From: Rhizobiaceae bacterium
GTDB taxonomy: Bacteria; Pseudomonadota; Alphaproteobacteria; Rhizobiales; Rhizobiaceae
Assembly (NCBI GenBank): GCA_030065115.1
Contig: JASJDO010000009.1
Location: 1-38,756, forward strand
Length of the DNA: 38,756 nucleotides
Direction: 5' to 3'
A program made the position numbers and the translations under genes. A model generated the notes under the pieces. The model saw only the letters and a program-made list of their open reading frames with translations. It ran no database searches and had not been told where the DNA came from. Below, piece after piece: positions 24,072 to 33,134 of this stretch; position 1 is the first letter of the stretch; each line of letters opens with the position of its first letter.

Positions 24072-25160
24072 TTAGTTAGCCAACCAAGCGTTGAAACGCT
24101 CTGTTAGCTGGTCTGCATTGTCAGCCCAGAACTCGAAGTTGTTCTGAACAGCATTTGTCAGGTTGTTTGGAGCTGTTGGCATTTGAGGACCCATGTCGAT
24201 GTCCTGATTATGGTATTTGCCAACCAATGGTGCGGATGACTTGCGTGCTGGGCCATATGAAATCCATGAAGCCTGTGCAGCAAGCTGCTCAGTAGCTGTA
24301 GAGAATTTCAGGAAGTCCATCGCTGTTTCTTTGTTCTTAGCGCCTTTTGGAATAACCCAAAGGTCAAGGTCCCAAACCTGGCCATCCCAAACGATTTCGA
24401 ATGGCTTGCCTTCGCCTGCAACCGCGTTGAAGATACGGCCATTGTAAGCAGTTGTCATTGCAACTTCACCGTCAGCCAAAAGCTGTGGAGGCTGAGCGCC
24501 TGCTTCCCACCAGACAACATCGTCTTTGATCGTGTCCAGTTTAGCAAAAGCTCGGTCGACACCTTCAGGTGTTTCCAGCACTGAATATACGTCTTTCGCA
24601 GCAACGCCGTCAGCCATTAGAGCGAACTCAAGGTTTACTTTTGCACCTTTGCGCAGCCCGCGCTTGCCTGGGAATTTTGCAGTATCAAAGAAGTCTGCCA
24701 TGGTTTTTGGGCCATCAGCGATCTTTGATGAGTCATAAGCAAAGATGGTTGACCATACGATGTTGGCAACAGCGCAGTCATACAGTGTGCCTTCGATGAA
24801 GTCTTCTGTAGCTGGTGTTCCATCAGCGCCTGCTGGCAGAGCTGAATGGTCAATTGTTTCCAGCAACCCTTCGTCACATGCGCGGATAGCGTCTGACAGT
24901 TCAACATCAACGATGTCCCATGTTACGTTTCCGGCTTCAACCTGAGCTTTGATCTCAGCAATGCCACCATTGTAATCTTCAGAATTGATTTTTACGCCGG
25001 TCTTCTCAATGAATGGCTTGTGGTAAGCTTCAACCTGAGACTTGGTATAAGCACCACCCCAAGATACAACAGTAAGTTCACCCGCTGCATTTGCAGCAGA
25101 AGTGGACATCACCATTGCAAGACCAATTGCAGAACCTGCAAGAAGTTTAGTGAGTTTCAT
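24072..25160 (-). CDS. Periplasmic binding protein, spermidine/putrescine (PotD)-like
   Basis: 362 residues. A Sec signal peptide (MKLTKLLAGSAIGLAMVMS, cleavage near ANAAGE) is followed by the class-D binding-protein fold: LTVVSWGGAYTKSQVEAYHKPF at the start, WDIVDVELSDAIRACDEGLL, the WWEAGAQPPQLLADGEVAM hinge region and the LWVIPKGAKNKETAMDFLKF block. This is the family of PotD and related binders of putrescine, spermidine and other cationic amines. A GGGAG site precedes the ATG. It lies between hairpins at 25185-25202 and 24028-24053. The neighbouring arginase-family gene suggests agmatine or another guanidino compound or polyamine as ligand, but this is inference. Confidence 0.93.
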   Translation of the reverse strand: MKLTKLLAGSAIGLAMVMSTSAANAAGELTVVSWGGAYTKSQVEAYHKPFIEKTGVKINSEDYNGGIAEIKAQVEAGNVTWDIVDVELSDAIRACDEGLLETIDHSALPAGADGTPATEDFIEGTLYDCAVANIVWSTIFAYDSSKIADGPKTMADFFDTAKFPGKRGLRKGAKVNLEFALMADGVAAKDVYSVLETPEGVDRAFAKLDTIKDDVVWWEAGAQPPQLLADGEVAMTTAYNGRIFNAVAGEGKPFEIVWDGQVWDLDLWVIPKGAKNKETAMDFLKFSTATEQLAAQASWISYGPARKSSAPLVGKYHNQDIDMGPQMPTAPNNLTNAVQNNFEFWADNADQLTERFNAWLAN

Positions 25161-25184
25161 GTTTCTCTCCCTTTACGGTTTTGT

Positions 25185-25202
25185 GTTTTGCTTCCGCAAA
25201 AC
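25185..25202 (-). promoter_or_regulatory. Leader hairpin with GGAA tetraloop before the binding-protein gene
   Basis: Perfect 7-bp stem GTTTTGC/GCAAAAC closed by a GGAA (GNRA) loop on the minus strand, 24 bases before the ATG and just upstream of the GGGAG ribosome site. It may stabilise the 5' end of the binding-protein transcript or tune its translation. No riboswitch class recognised. Confidence 0.5.
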
Positions 25203-25248
25203 GGTTTTAATTGCGCCCCGACCTCCTCCGAGTCGTTGTGCAAATTCC

Positions 25249-26355
25249 TTATGCTACAAGATCCAATGCCTTGCAGTCTTCGCTGGCCCAGCCGATGGTT
25301 TTTGTTTCCCCTTCAGCAAGTGGCTTACGATCACTTCTGTTGCGCACTTTGACGATAAATTCGTCATTGCCGGCAACATTCATGCGAACCCGAATATGGT
25401 CGCCCAGATAGATCAATTCTTCAATGCGTCCTTCGATCACATTCTTATGGCTCTTGGGTGGATCCAGTTCTACCCGTTCTGGCCGCAAGGACAGCGTGGT
25501 TCGATCACCCTTGCCGGATACATTCACTTTTTGAGCTTTTACCATGGAGCCATTGTCGAGCTTCACATCGCAAATATCTTTCGTAACTCTCTCAACCGTT
25601 CCGTTCAGCTTGTTGTTCTCGCCTATGAACTGAGCAACGAATGAATTCTGTGGGTCTTCGTAGAGTGCCTGTGGCGATGAAAGCTGTTGGATCACGCCAT
25701 CTTCAAACACGGCAACGCGGTCAGACATGGTCAGTGCTTCTGTCTGATCATGCGTCACATAAACGACCGTTACGCCGAGATTTTCGTGGATGTGTTTGAT
25801 CTCGTATTGCATCTGCTCGCGCAATTGTTTGTCGAGCGCGCCAAGCGGTTCGTCCATCAAGACGAGATCGGGTTCAAATACCAGGGCGCGTGCCACCGCG
25901 ACGCGTTGTTGTTGACCGCCTGACAATTGCGCAGGACGACGTCCGCCCATTTGAGGCAGTTCGACCATTTCCAGAACGCGCTTTACCCTGTCTTCCTGCT
26001 CGAATTTCGACATGCCTCTAACCTGAAGTGGGAAAGCTAGGTTTTCAGCCACGGTCATGTGCGGGAAGAGTGCGTAATTCTGGAAAACCATACCAATACC
26101 ACGCTTGTTTGGTGGTACGGCATTGATTGGACGATTGTTGAGGAAAATCTCACCGTGTGTTGCGGGTTCAAATCCGGCGAGCATCATGAGGCAGGTTGTT
26201 TTGCCGGAGCCTGATGGTCCAAGCATGGTTACAAATTCGCCCTTGCGAATGTCCAGGTTCAGGTCTTTAACAACCAGAACTTCCCCATCATAACTTTTTT
26301 GAACGTTTTCAAAACGGACGTAGGAATCGTCCGAACCCGCGCTTCTTGTGGACAT
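25249..26355 (-). CDS. ABC transporter ATP-binding protein, PotA-like
   Basis: 368 residues. Walker A GPSGSGKTT (46-54), Q-loop in MVFQNYALFPHMTV, signature LSGGQQQRVAVARAL, Walker B LVLMDEP and the H-loop in VTHDQTEAL are all intact. The C-terminal 110 residues form the TOBE regulatory domain usual for PotA/MalK-type ATPases. It powers the PotB/PotC-like channel and binds at its EAA loops. It comes after the arginase-family gene and before the binding-protein gene. A structured leader (26375-26410) sits about 20 bases before its ATG. Confidence 0.94.
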   Translation of the reverse strand: MSTRSAGSDDSYVRFENVQKSYDGEVLVVKDLNLDIRKGEFVTMLGPSGSGKTTCLMMLAGFEPATHGEIFLNNRPINAVPPNKRGIGMVFQNYALFPHMTVAENLAFPLQVRGMSKFEQEDRVKRVLEMVELPQMGGRRPAQLSGGQQQRVAVARALVFEPDLVLMDEPLGALDKQLREQMQYEIKHIHENLGVTVVYVTHDQTEALTMSDRVAVFEDGVIQQLSSPQALYEDPQNSFVAQFIGENNKLNGTVERVTKDICDVKLDNGSMVKAQKVNVSGKGDRTTLSLRPERVELDPPKSHKNVIEGRIEELIYLGDHIRVRMNVAGNDEFIVKVRNRSDRKPLAEGETKTIGWASEDCKALDLVA

Positions 26356-26374
26356 TTATGGCACTCTACTCCCT

Positions 26375-26410
26375 ATGCAGGCCGCTTTTTAGCGTTTTTT
26401 TGTCCTGCAT
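26375..26410 (-). promoter_or_regulatory. Structured leader upstream of the transporter ATPase gene
   Basis: Outer arms ATGCAGG and CCTGCAT (26375-26381 and 26404-26410) enclose an inner CGCT/AGCG hairpin (26383-26386 with 26391-26394) joined by an A-rich internal loop on the minus strand. It ends about 20 bases before the ATG, close to the GGGAG site, so could influence initiation. The 188-base gap here probably also holds the transporter promoter (TTGACG at about 26445-26450 on the minus strand, no good -10). No known riboswitch consensus matched. Confidence 0.4.
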
Positions 26411-26543
26411 CTTCTCCACGGCCCACTCAACATGTTTGTTCTCAAAACGTCAATGAAAAAGTCTCGTTTTTGCACCATTGGTAAATTTGACGCGGATGGG
26501 TGAAAGGTTGAAGCCAATTTTCCTGCGATCCAAAGCGCAGAAG

Positions 26544-27500
26544 TCACTTTTCCTTTTCGTGAAAAATGAACCCAAGGAAGTTGAGAAGAATTTGAGCTGC
26601 AAGAAAAGAAGTGCTGCCAGTTTGGTCATAGTCCGGAGCAACTTCTACCAAGTCCATGCCAATCACATCCCCTTGTTTGGTCAGGCCTTGGAGGAGTTCC
26701 AGCACTTCATAGTATAAGAACCCTCCATGGCTTGGCGTTCCTGTTCCGGGTGCGATCGATGGATCGAAGCCATCAATATCTATTGTCACATAATAGCGTT
26801 CACCGGCGGGAATACGCCTCAGGACGTTTTCAACGCCCAATTTGCGAAACTGGCGAACCGAGAGAATGTCGGACCCCATGGCACGGGCATCGTCATAACC
26901 TTCCTTTGCAGTCGAGGAGACATTGCGAATGCCGATCTGAGACAGGCCAGTGACGTAGTCTTTCTCAGCGGCGCGACGCATTGGATTGCCGTGGCCATGG
27001 CGGACACCGTGACGTATATCTACGAAATCGAGATGGGCATCGATTTGCACAAGGTGGAATGGTTGCTGATCATCAAATGCCCGAATGCAGGGAATGTTTA
27101 TTGAATGGTCACCACCAAGGGTGACGGGCAGGGCGCCAGCAGCGAGTGCCTTGCGCACGCCTAGCTCAATATTTGCATGGCTTTTTTCAGTGTCGGTATG
27201 GACAATATCAGCGTCGCCCATATCAACAATTTTCACACTGCCCGGTAGATAGATCGCATCATCTTCATGATCATATGCGCCAGCGTGGCCAAACGAAAAA
27301 AGTGTAGATGCTTCGCGAATGCCCCGTGGGCCAAAGCGCGCGCCGGACCGGTATTGAGTGCCAAAATCAAATGGTGCGCCAAGAATTGCCACATCTGCTT
27401 TGATCCGGTCCCAGTCCTCGCAAATCGGATTTTTGCCAAAGGTGGCAAACCCTACAAATGGCAGGTTCAACCGACCGTCTTCATATCCGTGATCTGCCAT
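26544..27500 (-). CDS. speB: Agmatinase / arginase-family ureohydrolase
   Basis: 318 residues from an ATG with GGAGG six bases upstream; a TTG eight codons earlier is rejected because that ribosome site serves the ATG. All manganese-binding motifs are present: GGDHSI, DAHLD and DIDGFDPS, followed by PGTGTPSHGG. The family hydrolyses the guanidino group of agmatine, arginine, guanidinobutyrate or similar compounds to urea and an amine. The usual DIDCLDP of E. coli SpeB is DIDGFDP here, so the substrate need not be agmatine. Genes for a polyamine-type ABC transporter follow on the same strand, so import plus hydrolysis of one compound is the likely role. Confidence 0.88.
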   Translation of the reverse strand: MADHGYEDGRLNLPFVGFATFGKNPICEDWDRIKADVAILGAPFDFGTQYRSGARFGPRGIREASTLFSFGHAGAYDHEDDAIYLPGSVKIVDMGDADIVHTDTEKSHANIELGVRKALAAGALPVTLGGDHSINIPCIRAFDDQQPFHLVQIDAHLDFVDIRHGVRHGHGNPMRRAAEKDYVTGLSQIGIRNVSSTAKEGYDDARAMGSDILSVRQFRKLGVENVLRRIPAGERYYVTIDIDGFDPSIAPGTGTPSHGGFLYYEVLELLQGLTKQGDVIGMDLVEVAPDYDQTGSTSFLAAQILLNFLGFIFHEKEK

Positions 27501-27525
27501 GAGAGCCTCCAAAAAATCAGGCAAT

Positions 27526-27555
27526 AAAAAAGGGCAGCATGTGCGCCACCCTTTT
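27526..27555 (-). terminator. Rho-independent terminator after the SCP2 gene
   Basis: About ten-pair stem with two G-U wobbles (arms 27545-27555 and 27528-27538) ending in CCCTTTTTT on the minus strand. It separates the SCP2-domain gene from the agmatinase-family gene and leaves only about 25 bases for the latter's leader, so some read-through or an upstream promoter is needed for that gene. Confidence 0.75.
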
Positions 27556-27585
27556 CGAAATCAAGAAATAAATTCTGAAATCGGC

Positions 27586-27882
27586 TTAGAGAATTGAGCT
27601 CAATTTCATGGCGACGCCCATGTCACCATCAACCTTGATTTTGCCCTGCATGAATGCAGCAGTTGGATCAAGGTCGCCAGCTACCAGCGCTTCCAATGTT
27701 TCTGCATCGCATGAAACGGTGCAATCTGCATCTGCATTATCGGTTGAAACGGTGGGTGGTGTTGAATTGCCGTCGATGAAAACACAGCCAGCATCGCCAC
27801 AATCAAACTTTACGGATGCACCGATGCCGCTTCCGCCGGACACTTTAGATGAAATTGCTTCTACAACTGAATCAAGGCTCAT
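27586..27882 (-). CDS. SCP2 sterol-binding-domain protein
   Basis: 98 residues, a stand-alone SCP-2 fold: N-terminal helix LDSVVEAISSKV, strands ASVKFDCGDAGCVFIDG and DADCTVSCDAETLEALVAG, then DPTAAFMQGKIKVDGDMGVAMKL, the most conserved block of the family. The fold makes a hydrophobic tunnel for lipids or acyl chains; in bacteria small SCP2 proteins have been linked to lipid handling and ubiquinone synthesis, but the ligand here is unknown. Good GGAGGAG ribosome site. It is a single-gene unit with its own terminator. Confidence 0.92.
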   Translation of the reverse strand: MSLDSVVEAISSKVSGGSGIGASVKFDCGDAGCVFIDGNSTPPTVSTDNADADCTVSCDAETLEALVAGDLDPTAAFMQGKIKVDGDMGVAMKLSSIL

Positions 27883-27976
27883 GGGAGCTCCTCCAAATAG
27901 GTTTCTTCCCGGTAACCGTATACAGAGCTTTGGTCAAAACGCAACCGATTACGTTTACGTAAATGGAAACATTTTT

Positions 27977-28519
27977 CTATGGTCGCTTCAATTTGGCTTC
28001 ATCCTTTTTACGAGCAAAATTTACGACTACGCGTCCGACTGGCACACCGAATTTGAAGACCGTTGCAGTGTTCTTTACCGTTCCGTCACGGAGCAAAACC
28101 ATTTTGTCTTTGAAGCGGACGAGATTATCGCGATTTTCGGCATCCAGAAACAAATCATAGCCGTATCGAGCTGTATTGCCTTTGATCGTAACGCTTGCCA
28201 CGCCTTTCACATCAGACCGGCGCCCAACATATTTTCCTTCACCGGTCTTGGTAAAAAACCAAATCTTTGTTTCGCGTACGCCATCATCATAGGCAAATTT
28301 TTCAACCAGCTTGAGGGTTTGACCGTCCCATATGCCGTTGAGGTCTACCCGAAATGTTCGTTTGACGCCGTTGATGGCAGAGAACTTCCCATATGCAACG
28401 GTCTTCCCTTCAAAATAGTCTTCAAACGTAAAGCTCTGTGCGAAGCTGTTTGTGATGTTGAAAACAAATGAGAAGCAAATGAATGCAGCGAGTGTCAATG
28501 TGCGGGTTGCGATGGTCAT
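27977..28519 (-). CDS. DUF3833 family exported protein
   Basis: 180 residues with a Sec signal peptide (hydrophobic 8-25, cleavage near SFAQS). The mature part follows the DUF3833 pattern: FTFEDYFEGKTVAYGKFSAI, RTFRVDLNGIWDGQTLKLVE, FAYDDGVRETKIWFFTK, and the closing FKDKMVLLRDGTVKNTATVFKFGVPVGRV. The fold is probably a lipocalin-like beta barrel. Other family members are often annotated as lipoproteins; this one lacks a lipobox Cys and so should be soluble in the periplasm. AGGAGA ribosome site. Function unknown. Confidence 0.85.
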   Translation of the reverse strand: MTIATRTLTLAAFICFSFVFNITNSFAQSFTFEDYFEGKTVAYGKFSAINGVKRTFRVDLNGIWDGQTLKLVEKFAYDDGVRETKIWFFTKTGEGKYVGRRSDVKGVASVTIKGNTARYGYDLFLDAENRDNLVRFKDKMVLLRDGTVKNTATVFKFGVPVGRVVVNFARKKDEAKLKRP

Positions 28520-28637
28520 GGTTTCTCCTGTGTTGATGTATTAACGGGAGAACTGATTGCTTTGTTTCATGTTCTGTAGTTTAGAGGCCTTGTCAGTGAC
28601 AGAAGATTTTCGTCGCTGGCATAAAAAGTCAGTATCT

Positions 28638-30671
28638 CTAAACCGCTAAATCGCGAACCGGCCTTCCATAATTCGTCAGCCACTTTTTTGTATCTTCGAT
28701 GGACATGGGCATTCCAATTCCAAACCCTTGCGCATAATCGCAACCAGTGGCTTTCAAACTTGTATATTGCTCGCGGGTTTCGATACCCTCGGCAGTGACT
28801 TCCAATCCCATTTTCTGGCTCAATTGAATGATAGTATCAACCACCACTTTGCTGCGGGGTTCATGAAGATTTTCAATCAAACCCTGATCAATTTTCAAAC
28901 CGGAAAGCTTCAGGTTTGCCAACGTGGACAAGGATGCATATCCGGTACCAAAATCATCAATCTCCACTTTGAAACCTTGTTCCGAAAGGGTGCGAAGGGT
29001 CGCATGAGTTGCCTCGTCCGTATTGGCAATCAGGGTCGTTTCCAAAACTTCTACAGTCACATCGGATGGTTTGAGACCGCGTTTTTCAACCTTTGCAAAA
29101 AGATCGTACACGAATGTGGCAGACTGCAGCGATGCCCCCGAAGCATTGATAGAGATGCTCGGCACTTCCCAACCATCGTTTCTCAATTTCACAAGTGCGT
29201 CCAGCCCCTTGCAAATTGCCTGCTGATCAATTTCCTCGACGATTCCTGTTTCCTGGGCAAGTTCCAGAAATTCTTCAGGCGCCAGAATACCTCTATTGGG
29301 ATGCTGCCAGCGGGTCAGCACTTCGAGGCCTTGCAGGCTTCCGTCCTTCATACTCACCTTAGGTTGAAAGAACGGAAAGAATTCCTGATCTGCGACGGCA
29401 TGCTGGAGGTCCTGTCCGAGCGTATGGCGAAACTCAACATCACGTCGCATTTTCTCATGGAAGAAAACAGCACGTCCTCGTCCTGCGTTCTTTGCGGCGT
29501 AGAGCGCAATATCTGCATTTGCCATCAGGTCATCGCCATTGTCATTTGCCCCAGAGGCAAAGATGTAACCGATGCTTGCGCCAATACTGCAGGTGTTTCC
29601 GTCAATAACCATCGGCTGTTTTACCCGAGTAATAATTGCTTCCGCGATGCGGTGTGCTGCCTGAACGGGATGGCTTTCATCAATGTTGAGGACAATAACA
29701 AACTCATCGCCTCCTACGCGTGCTACCAGGTCAGTTTTGCGCACACGTGCCTTCATGTTTTCCGCTGTTTTACGGATAACCTCGTCACCGACCGGATGCC
29801 CGAGGGAATCGTTTATTTCCTTGAAACGATCCAAATCAATATGCATCACGCACAGGTGGGTGTTGTTTTCCCTCCGCTCTTTCAGCATTCGAGCCAGTTC
29901 TGAGGAGAGTTTCTTTCTGTTGGCCAATCCGGTCAGGTGATCATGATTGGCAGCATGATCCAATTGTTGCGAGAGCGAGGTCAGTTCGCTGTTTTGTTCA
30001 CTCAGTTGTTTTGCCTTTTCTTCTGCTGTGTCCAACGAGGTTACTACACTGTTGTGCGCTGGCCAGAAAATCAACAGCGCTTCTGCGACTAGAAGTGAAA
30101 TCGCGAGTACAAGGGCGAAGGTTTGGTAGTCATGCAGTGTTCCAATGCGTGCGTTTGCATCACTGGCGAAGGCTTTAACTGCATCATCCAGTTGGGAAAG
30201 TAGAGATGAAAATGCCGCATTTTGAATTTGTAGGACAGAAAAAGAAGTGTTTCCCTGATTACCAATGTTCTCCAAAAAGGCATACACGTTGTCGATGAAT
30301 TCGCGACTTCTTTTGTCCAGCCCGATATTTGATCCTTCAGCATAAATTTCCGCGACCGTCGGAATGTCTTTTGCAAAAATCAGCAGTTTATCGTGGGCTG
30401 TCTCAAACTGGGTAACAGCCTCTCGCAATGATGCGGCAACGAGGGGTTGCTTGGGGGTTTCGGAAAGTATCAAGACGAGACCGGAAATCCGCTGGCTCAA
30501 CATGCGCTGCCGTCCGCTTAGGTCGATTATCTCAGCATCATTTGCACCAGAGTTGATGATGGTGATGTGAAGTCCATGACCACACAAGAGCATCATGAGC
30601 AGCAATAGCAAGCCTACAAGATATCGTCTCCAGAGCTTTTTCGGGTTGGAAATCTGGAACAATTTTCTCAT
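28638..30671 (-). CDS. Membrane GGDEF-EAL protein with PilJ/NarX-type periplasmic sensor
   Basis: 677 residues. Transmembrane helices at about 17-38 and 183-203 bracket a periplasmic helical sensor containing IIDLSGRQRMLSQRISGL, the mark of PilJ-type domains. A short coiled coil leads to the GGDEF domain: active-site GGDEF (320-324) intact, with the inhibitory I-site RKTD (311-314) in the right place. The EAL domain has EVL (450-452) instead of EAL, but the other metal and catalytic residues appear present: Asn in SINAS, Glu in EVLET, DDFGTGYASL, LKID, AEGIE and YAQG. It probably both makes and degrades cyclic di-GMP in response to a periplasmic signal. Upstream TGGAG site. Stands alone, with no cognate partner nearby. 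Confidence 0.92.
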   Translation of the reverse strand: MRKLFQISNPKKLWRRYLVGLLLLLMMLLCGHGLHITIINSGANDAEIIDLSGRQRMLSQRISGLVLILSETPKQPLVAASLREAVTQFETAHDKLLIFAKDIPTVAEIYAEGSNIGLDKRSREFIDNVYAFLENIGNQGNTSFSVLQIQNAAFSSLLSQLDDAVKAFASDANARIGTLHDYQTFALVLAISLLVAEALLIFWPAHNSVVTSLDTAEEKAKQLSEQNSELTSLSQQLDHAANHDHLTGLANRKKLSSELARMLKERRENNTHLCVMHIDLDRFKEINDSLGHPVGDEVIRKTAENMKARVRKTDLVARVGGDEFVIVLNIDESHPVQAAHRIAEAIITRVKQPMVIDGNTCSIGASIGYIFASGANDNGDDLMANADIALYAAKNAGRGRAVFFHEKMRRDVEFRHTLGQDLQHAVADQEFFPFFQPKVSMKDGSLQGLEVLTRWQHPNRGILAPEEFLELAQETGIVEEIDQQAICKGLDALVKLRNDGWEVPSISINASGASLQSATFVYDLFAKVEKRGLKPSDVTVEVLETTLIANTDEATHATLRTLSEQGFKVEIDDFGTGYASLSTLANLKLSGLKIDQGLIENLHEPRSKVVVDTIIQLSQKMGLEVTAEGIETREQYTSLKATGCDYAQGFGIGMPMSIEDTKKWLTNYGRPVRDLAV

Positions 30672-30914
30672 GAAATCGCTCCAGTTTTATTAGTCGTTCG
30701 TTCCCTAACTTGGGTTGGATACGCTAGAGAAATAGGCTTAAGAGGGGAGACATTTATCCCGGAAGAAGAATAGAAGCAGATTTGGTTGATGAACATTTTC
30801 GGTTTCCATTGATTGACCGAACGTTGCCCACCTGTATCAACGCCCACGACCCGAGGTTAGGATCGCGGTGTTACCAAAGCGTGTAAGTCTAGTTGCAAGA
30901 TTTAGAGTTGGCGT

Positions 30915-32534
30915 TTAACCAATCAGGCAGTCGCCATACTCTTCGCGAAGTTCTTTCTTGAGTATCTTGCCCGTCGCTCCAAGAGGCAGGCTTTCAACGA
31001 ATATCACCTTATCCGGAATTTGCCACTTCGCGATCTTGTCTTCGAAGTAAGAGAGGATGTCTGCCTCGCTTACATTCTGGCCTTCGGCTTTCACTGCAAT
31101 GATTACCGGGCGCTCATCCCACTTTTCGTGACGTGCAGCAATCGCAGCCGCACCAGACAAGGCCGGATGGGCCACAGCGATGTTCTCCAACTCAACGGTC
31201 GAAATCCATTCTCCGCCTGACTTGATAATGTCTTTGGAACGATCCCGGATGATCATGAAACCGTCTTCATCCAATGTTGCAACATCGCCGGTGTGGAACC
31301 AGCCGTCTTCCAAAGTGGTGCCTTGTTCTGCAAGGAAGTACTCATCCAACACCCAGGGGCCGCGACAATACAGGTTGCCTTGTGTTTCACCATCATTGGG
31401 TAAGCGGTTCATTTCATCGTCGAAGATCGCAAGTTCCATCCCGAATGGCGGGCGCCCCTGTCCCAAACGAATATCCTTTTGCTCTGCTTCATTTAGTTCA
31501 AAGTGCTTGTTCTTGAGATGGTTGACGGTGCCAAGCGGTGACATTTCTGTCATGCCCCATGCATGAAGAACCTCTACGCCATAATCGTCGCGGAATTTGT
31601 CGATCATTGAGGGTGGGCAAGCAGAGCCGCCAATGACGGTGCGGTTCATATGAGGCAGTTTTGTATTGGAAGCCTCAAGGTACTGGATCAGGCCCGCCCA
31701 GATTGTTGGTACCCCCGCGGCAATGGTGACTTTTTCGTCGTTGAACAGTTTGGCGAGGCTCTCACCATCCAGACCCGGGCCGGGCATTACCATTTTCGAC
31801 CCCGCAAGTGCGGCTGCATATGGTGATCCCCAAGCGTTTACGTGAAACATCGGGACAACTGGCAAAAGACAATCGCGTGCGCTGAACCCCATGACATCGG
31901 GTGTGGCGGACATCATGGCGTGCAACAGAGTTGAGCGATGTGAATAGATGACGCCTTTTGGGTTTCCGGTTGTACCGGATGTATAACACAGAGAAGATGC
32001 TTCACGTTCGTCAAACTGCGGCCATTCAGCATCTGCGTCACCGCTTGCAATCAAGTCTTCATAGAATGAGAGCCAATCGCGTCCTTTCGCCATCTCTTCG
32101 CTTCTGGCTTCCATGAGGACCCAGTGTTCAACACCGGGGCAATTTTCACGAATGCCTTCAACCAGCGGTAGAAAAGTCTGGTCGAAAAATACCGCACGGT
32201 CTTCTGCATGGCTGATGATGTAAACCATTTGCTCAGGAAACAGGCGAGGATTCACAGTGTGACAAACCATCCCCATGCCGGAAATGCCATAATATAATTC
32301 AAGGTGACGATGGTTGTTCCAGGCCAGCGTACCAATCCGGTCTGAGTGCTTCATCCCCAACTTGATAAGTGCTGATCCAATTTGTTTGGACCGCTTTTGT
32401 ATTTCTGCATAGTTTGAGCGATGCTGCGAGCCATCGCAATTCACAGAGACAATCTTGGTATCGCCATGATAGCGCGCTGCATGGTCGATGATGTTTGAAA
32501 TCAGAAGCTCCTGCTCCATCATTTGTCCGCGCAT
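30915..32534 (-). CDS. Medium-chain acyl-CoA ligase, AlkK/DmdB-like
   Basis: 539 residues, the normal size for AlkK and DmdB. The start [23 protein letters not shown] (AGGAGGAG site) is nearly the AlkK opening. P-loop [11 protein letters not shown] (184-194), [55 protein letters not shown] and the catalytic Lys in [12 protein letters not shown] are all present. It activates a medium-chain or short-chain fatty acid with ATP to the CoA thioester. AlkK acts on alkane-derived fatty acids and DmdB on methylmercaptopropionate; no other dmd or alk genes are in view, so I cannot choose. Divergent from the PPOX-fold gene. Confidence 0.92.
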   Translation of the reverse strand: MRGQMMEQELLISNIIDHAARYHGDTKIVSVNCDGSQHRSNYAEIQKRSKQIGSALIKLGMKHSDRIGTLAWNNHRHLELYYGISGMGMVCHTVNPRLFPEQMVYIISHAEDRAVFFDQTFLPLVEGIRENCPGVEHWVLMEARSEEMAKGRDWLSFYEDLIASGDADAEWPQFDEREASSLCYTSGTTGNPKGVIYSHRSTLLHAMMSATPDVMGFSARDCLLPVVPMFHVNAWGSPYAAALAGSKMVMPGPGLDGESLAKLFNDEKVTIAAGVPTIWAGLIQYLEASNTKLPHMNRTVIGGSACPPSMIDKFRDDYGVEVLHAWGMTEMSPLGTVNHLKNKHFELNEAEQKDIRLGQGRPPFGMELAIFDDEMNRLPNDGETQGNLYCRGPWVLDEYFLAEQGTTLEDGWFHTGDVATLDEDGFMIIRDRSKDIIKSGGEWISTVELENIAVAHPALSGAAAIAARHEKWDERPVIIAVKAEGQNVSEADILSYFEDKIAKWQIPDKVIFVESLPLGATGKILKKELREEYGDCLIG

Positions 32535-32605
32535 GAGATGTCTCCTCCTAGAAAAACTGGTGTTTTATAGCTAGGGTGTTTGCCTGTGTGAATAAGGAAA
32601 ATGAC

Positions 32606-33103
32606 TTGAGCGATAAAATAAATCCTGTGCGTGAAACGGACGACGAGGCTATCAACATTGCCAGTAAATTGATTGCAGAAACAAATTATGCTGCGCTTGG
32701 TGTATTGGAGACAGGTACAGGTATACCTCTGGTTAGCCGGGTTGCCGCTGCATGGTCTGAGAATACCGGGTTGTTTTTTTGTGCGTCTGATCTTTCAGTG
32801 CATTCAAAATGCCTTGTTGAAGACAATAATTGCTCGTTGATGCTTGGTGAGCCGGGGAAGGGAGATGGCCTTGCTTATGCAAGAATGACGGTTATCGGGA
32901 AGACCGGCAGGTTAGAGAATTCTGCCGATCAAAAACAAAATTTGCGAACCGTTTTTCTGGAAACGCATCCAAAGGCCGAATTGTATGTGGACTTTGCTGA
33001 TTTTGGCTTCTACCCAATTGCGGTGGAGCGGATTTTGTTAAACGGCGGCTTCGGAAAGGCCTATCATCTTAATTCTTCAGAGCTCGCTTTCATTGGTGGT
33101 TGA
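32606..33103 (+). CDS. Pyridoxamine-phosphate-oxidase-fold protein (HugZ-like)
   Basis: 165 residues from a TTG with AAGGA seven bases upstream; a GTG ten codons earlier lacks a ribosome site and adds residues unlike the family. The split-barrel FMN-binding fold is seen in YAALGVLETGTGIPLVSRVAAAWSE, LSVHSKCLVEDNNCSLMLGE and ARMTVIGKTGRLEN, then the C-terminal YVDFADFGFYPIAVERILLNGGFGKA, which is the common ending of HugZ-type proteins. Members bind FMN or haem; the longer C-terminal domain of true HugZ is absent, so haem breakdown is not implied. It shares a 71-base divergent promoter region with the acyl-CoA ligase gene. Confidence 0.87.
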   Translation: MSDKINPVRETDDEAINIASKLIAETNYAALGVLETGTGIPLVSRVAAAWSENTGLFFCASDLSVHSKCLVEDNNCSLMLGEPGKGDGLAYARMTVIGKTGRLENSADQKQNLRTVFLETHPKAELYVDFADFGFYPIAVERILLNGGFGKAYHLNSSELAFIGG

Positions 33104-33134
33104 AAAGCGATCGGCATTGGAAGATAGTCGCCAA

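Noticed and set aside
27501-27524. TTG start eight codons upstream for the agmatinase-family gene
   Set aside because: A GGAGG site sits inside this segment at the right distance for the ATG at 27500.
27608-28471. 287-codon plus-strand frame spanning the SCP2 and DUF3833 genes
   Set aside because: It is antisense to two well-supported genes and their gap, and its translation has no domain.
28579-28643. Inverted pair GTTTAGAG/CTCTAAAC flanking the end of the GGDEF-EAL gene
   Set aside because: The 49-base loop, AT-rich arms and lack of a U-run make it weak as a terminator, and chance occurrence is plausible.
28728-29903. 391-codon open frame on the plus strand opposite the GGDEF-EAL gene
   Set aside because: It lies wholly antisense to a gene with clear domain motifs, is rich in Cys, His and Phe, has no recognisable domain, and looks like a shadow frame.
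30672-30914. Possible small RNA in the 243-base gap between the acyl-CoA ligase and GGDEF-EAL genes
   Set aside because: I looked for SRP RNA, 6S RNA, tmRNA and tRNA signatures and for a terminator, and found none I could support.
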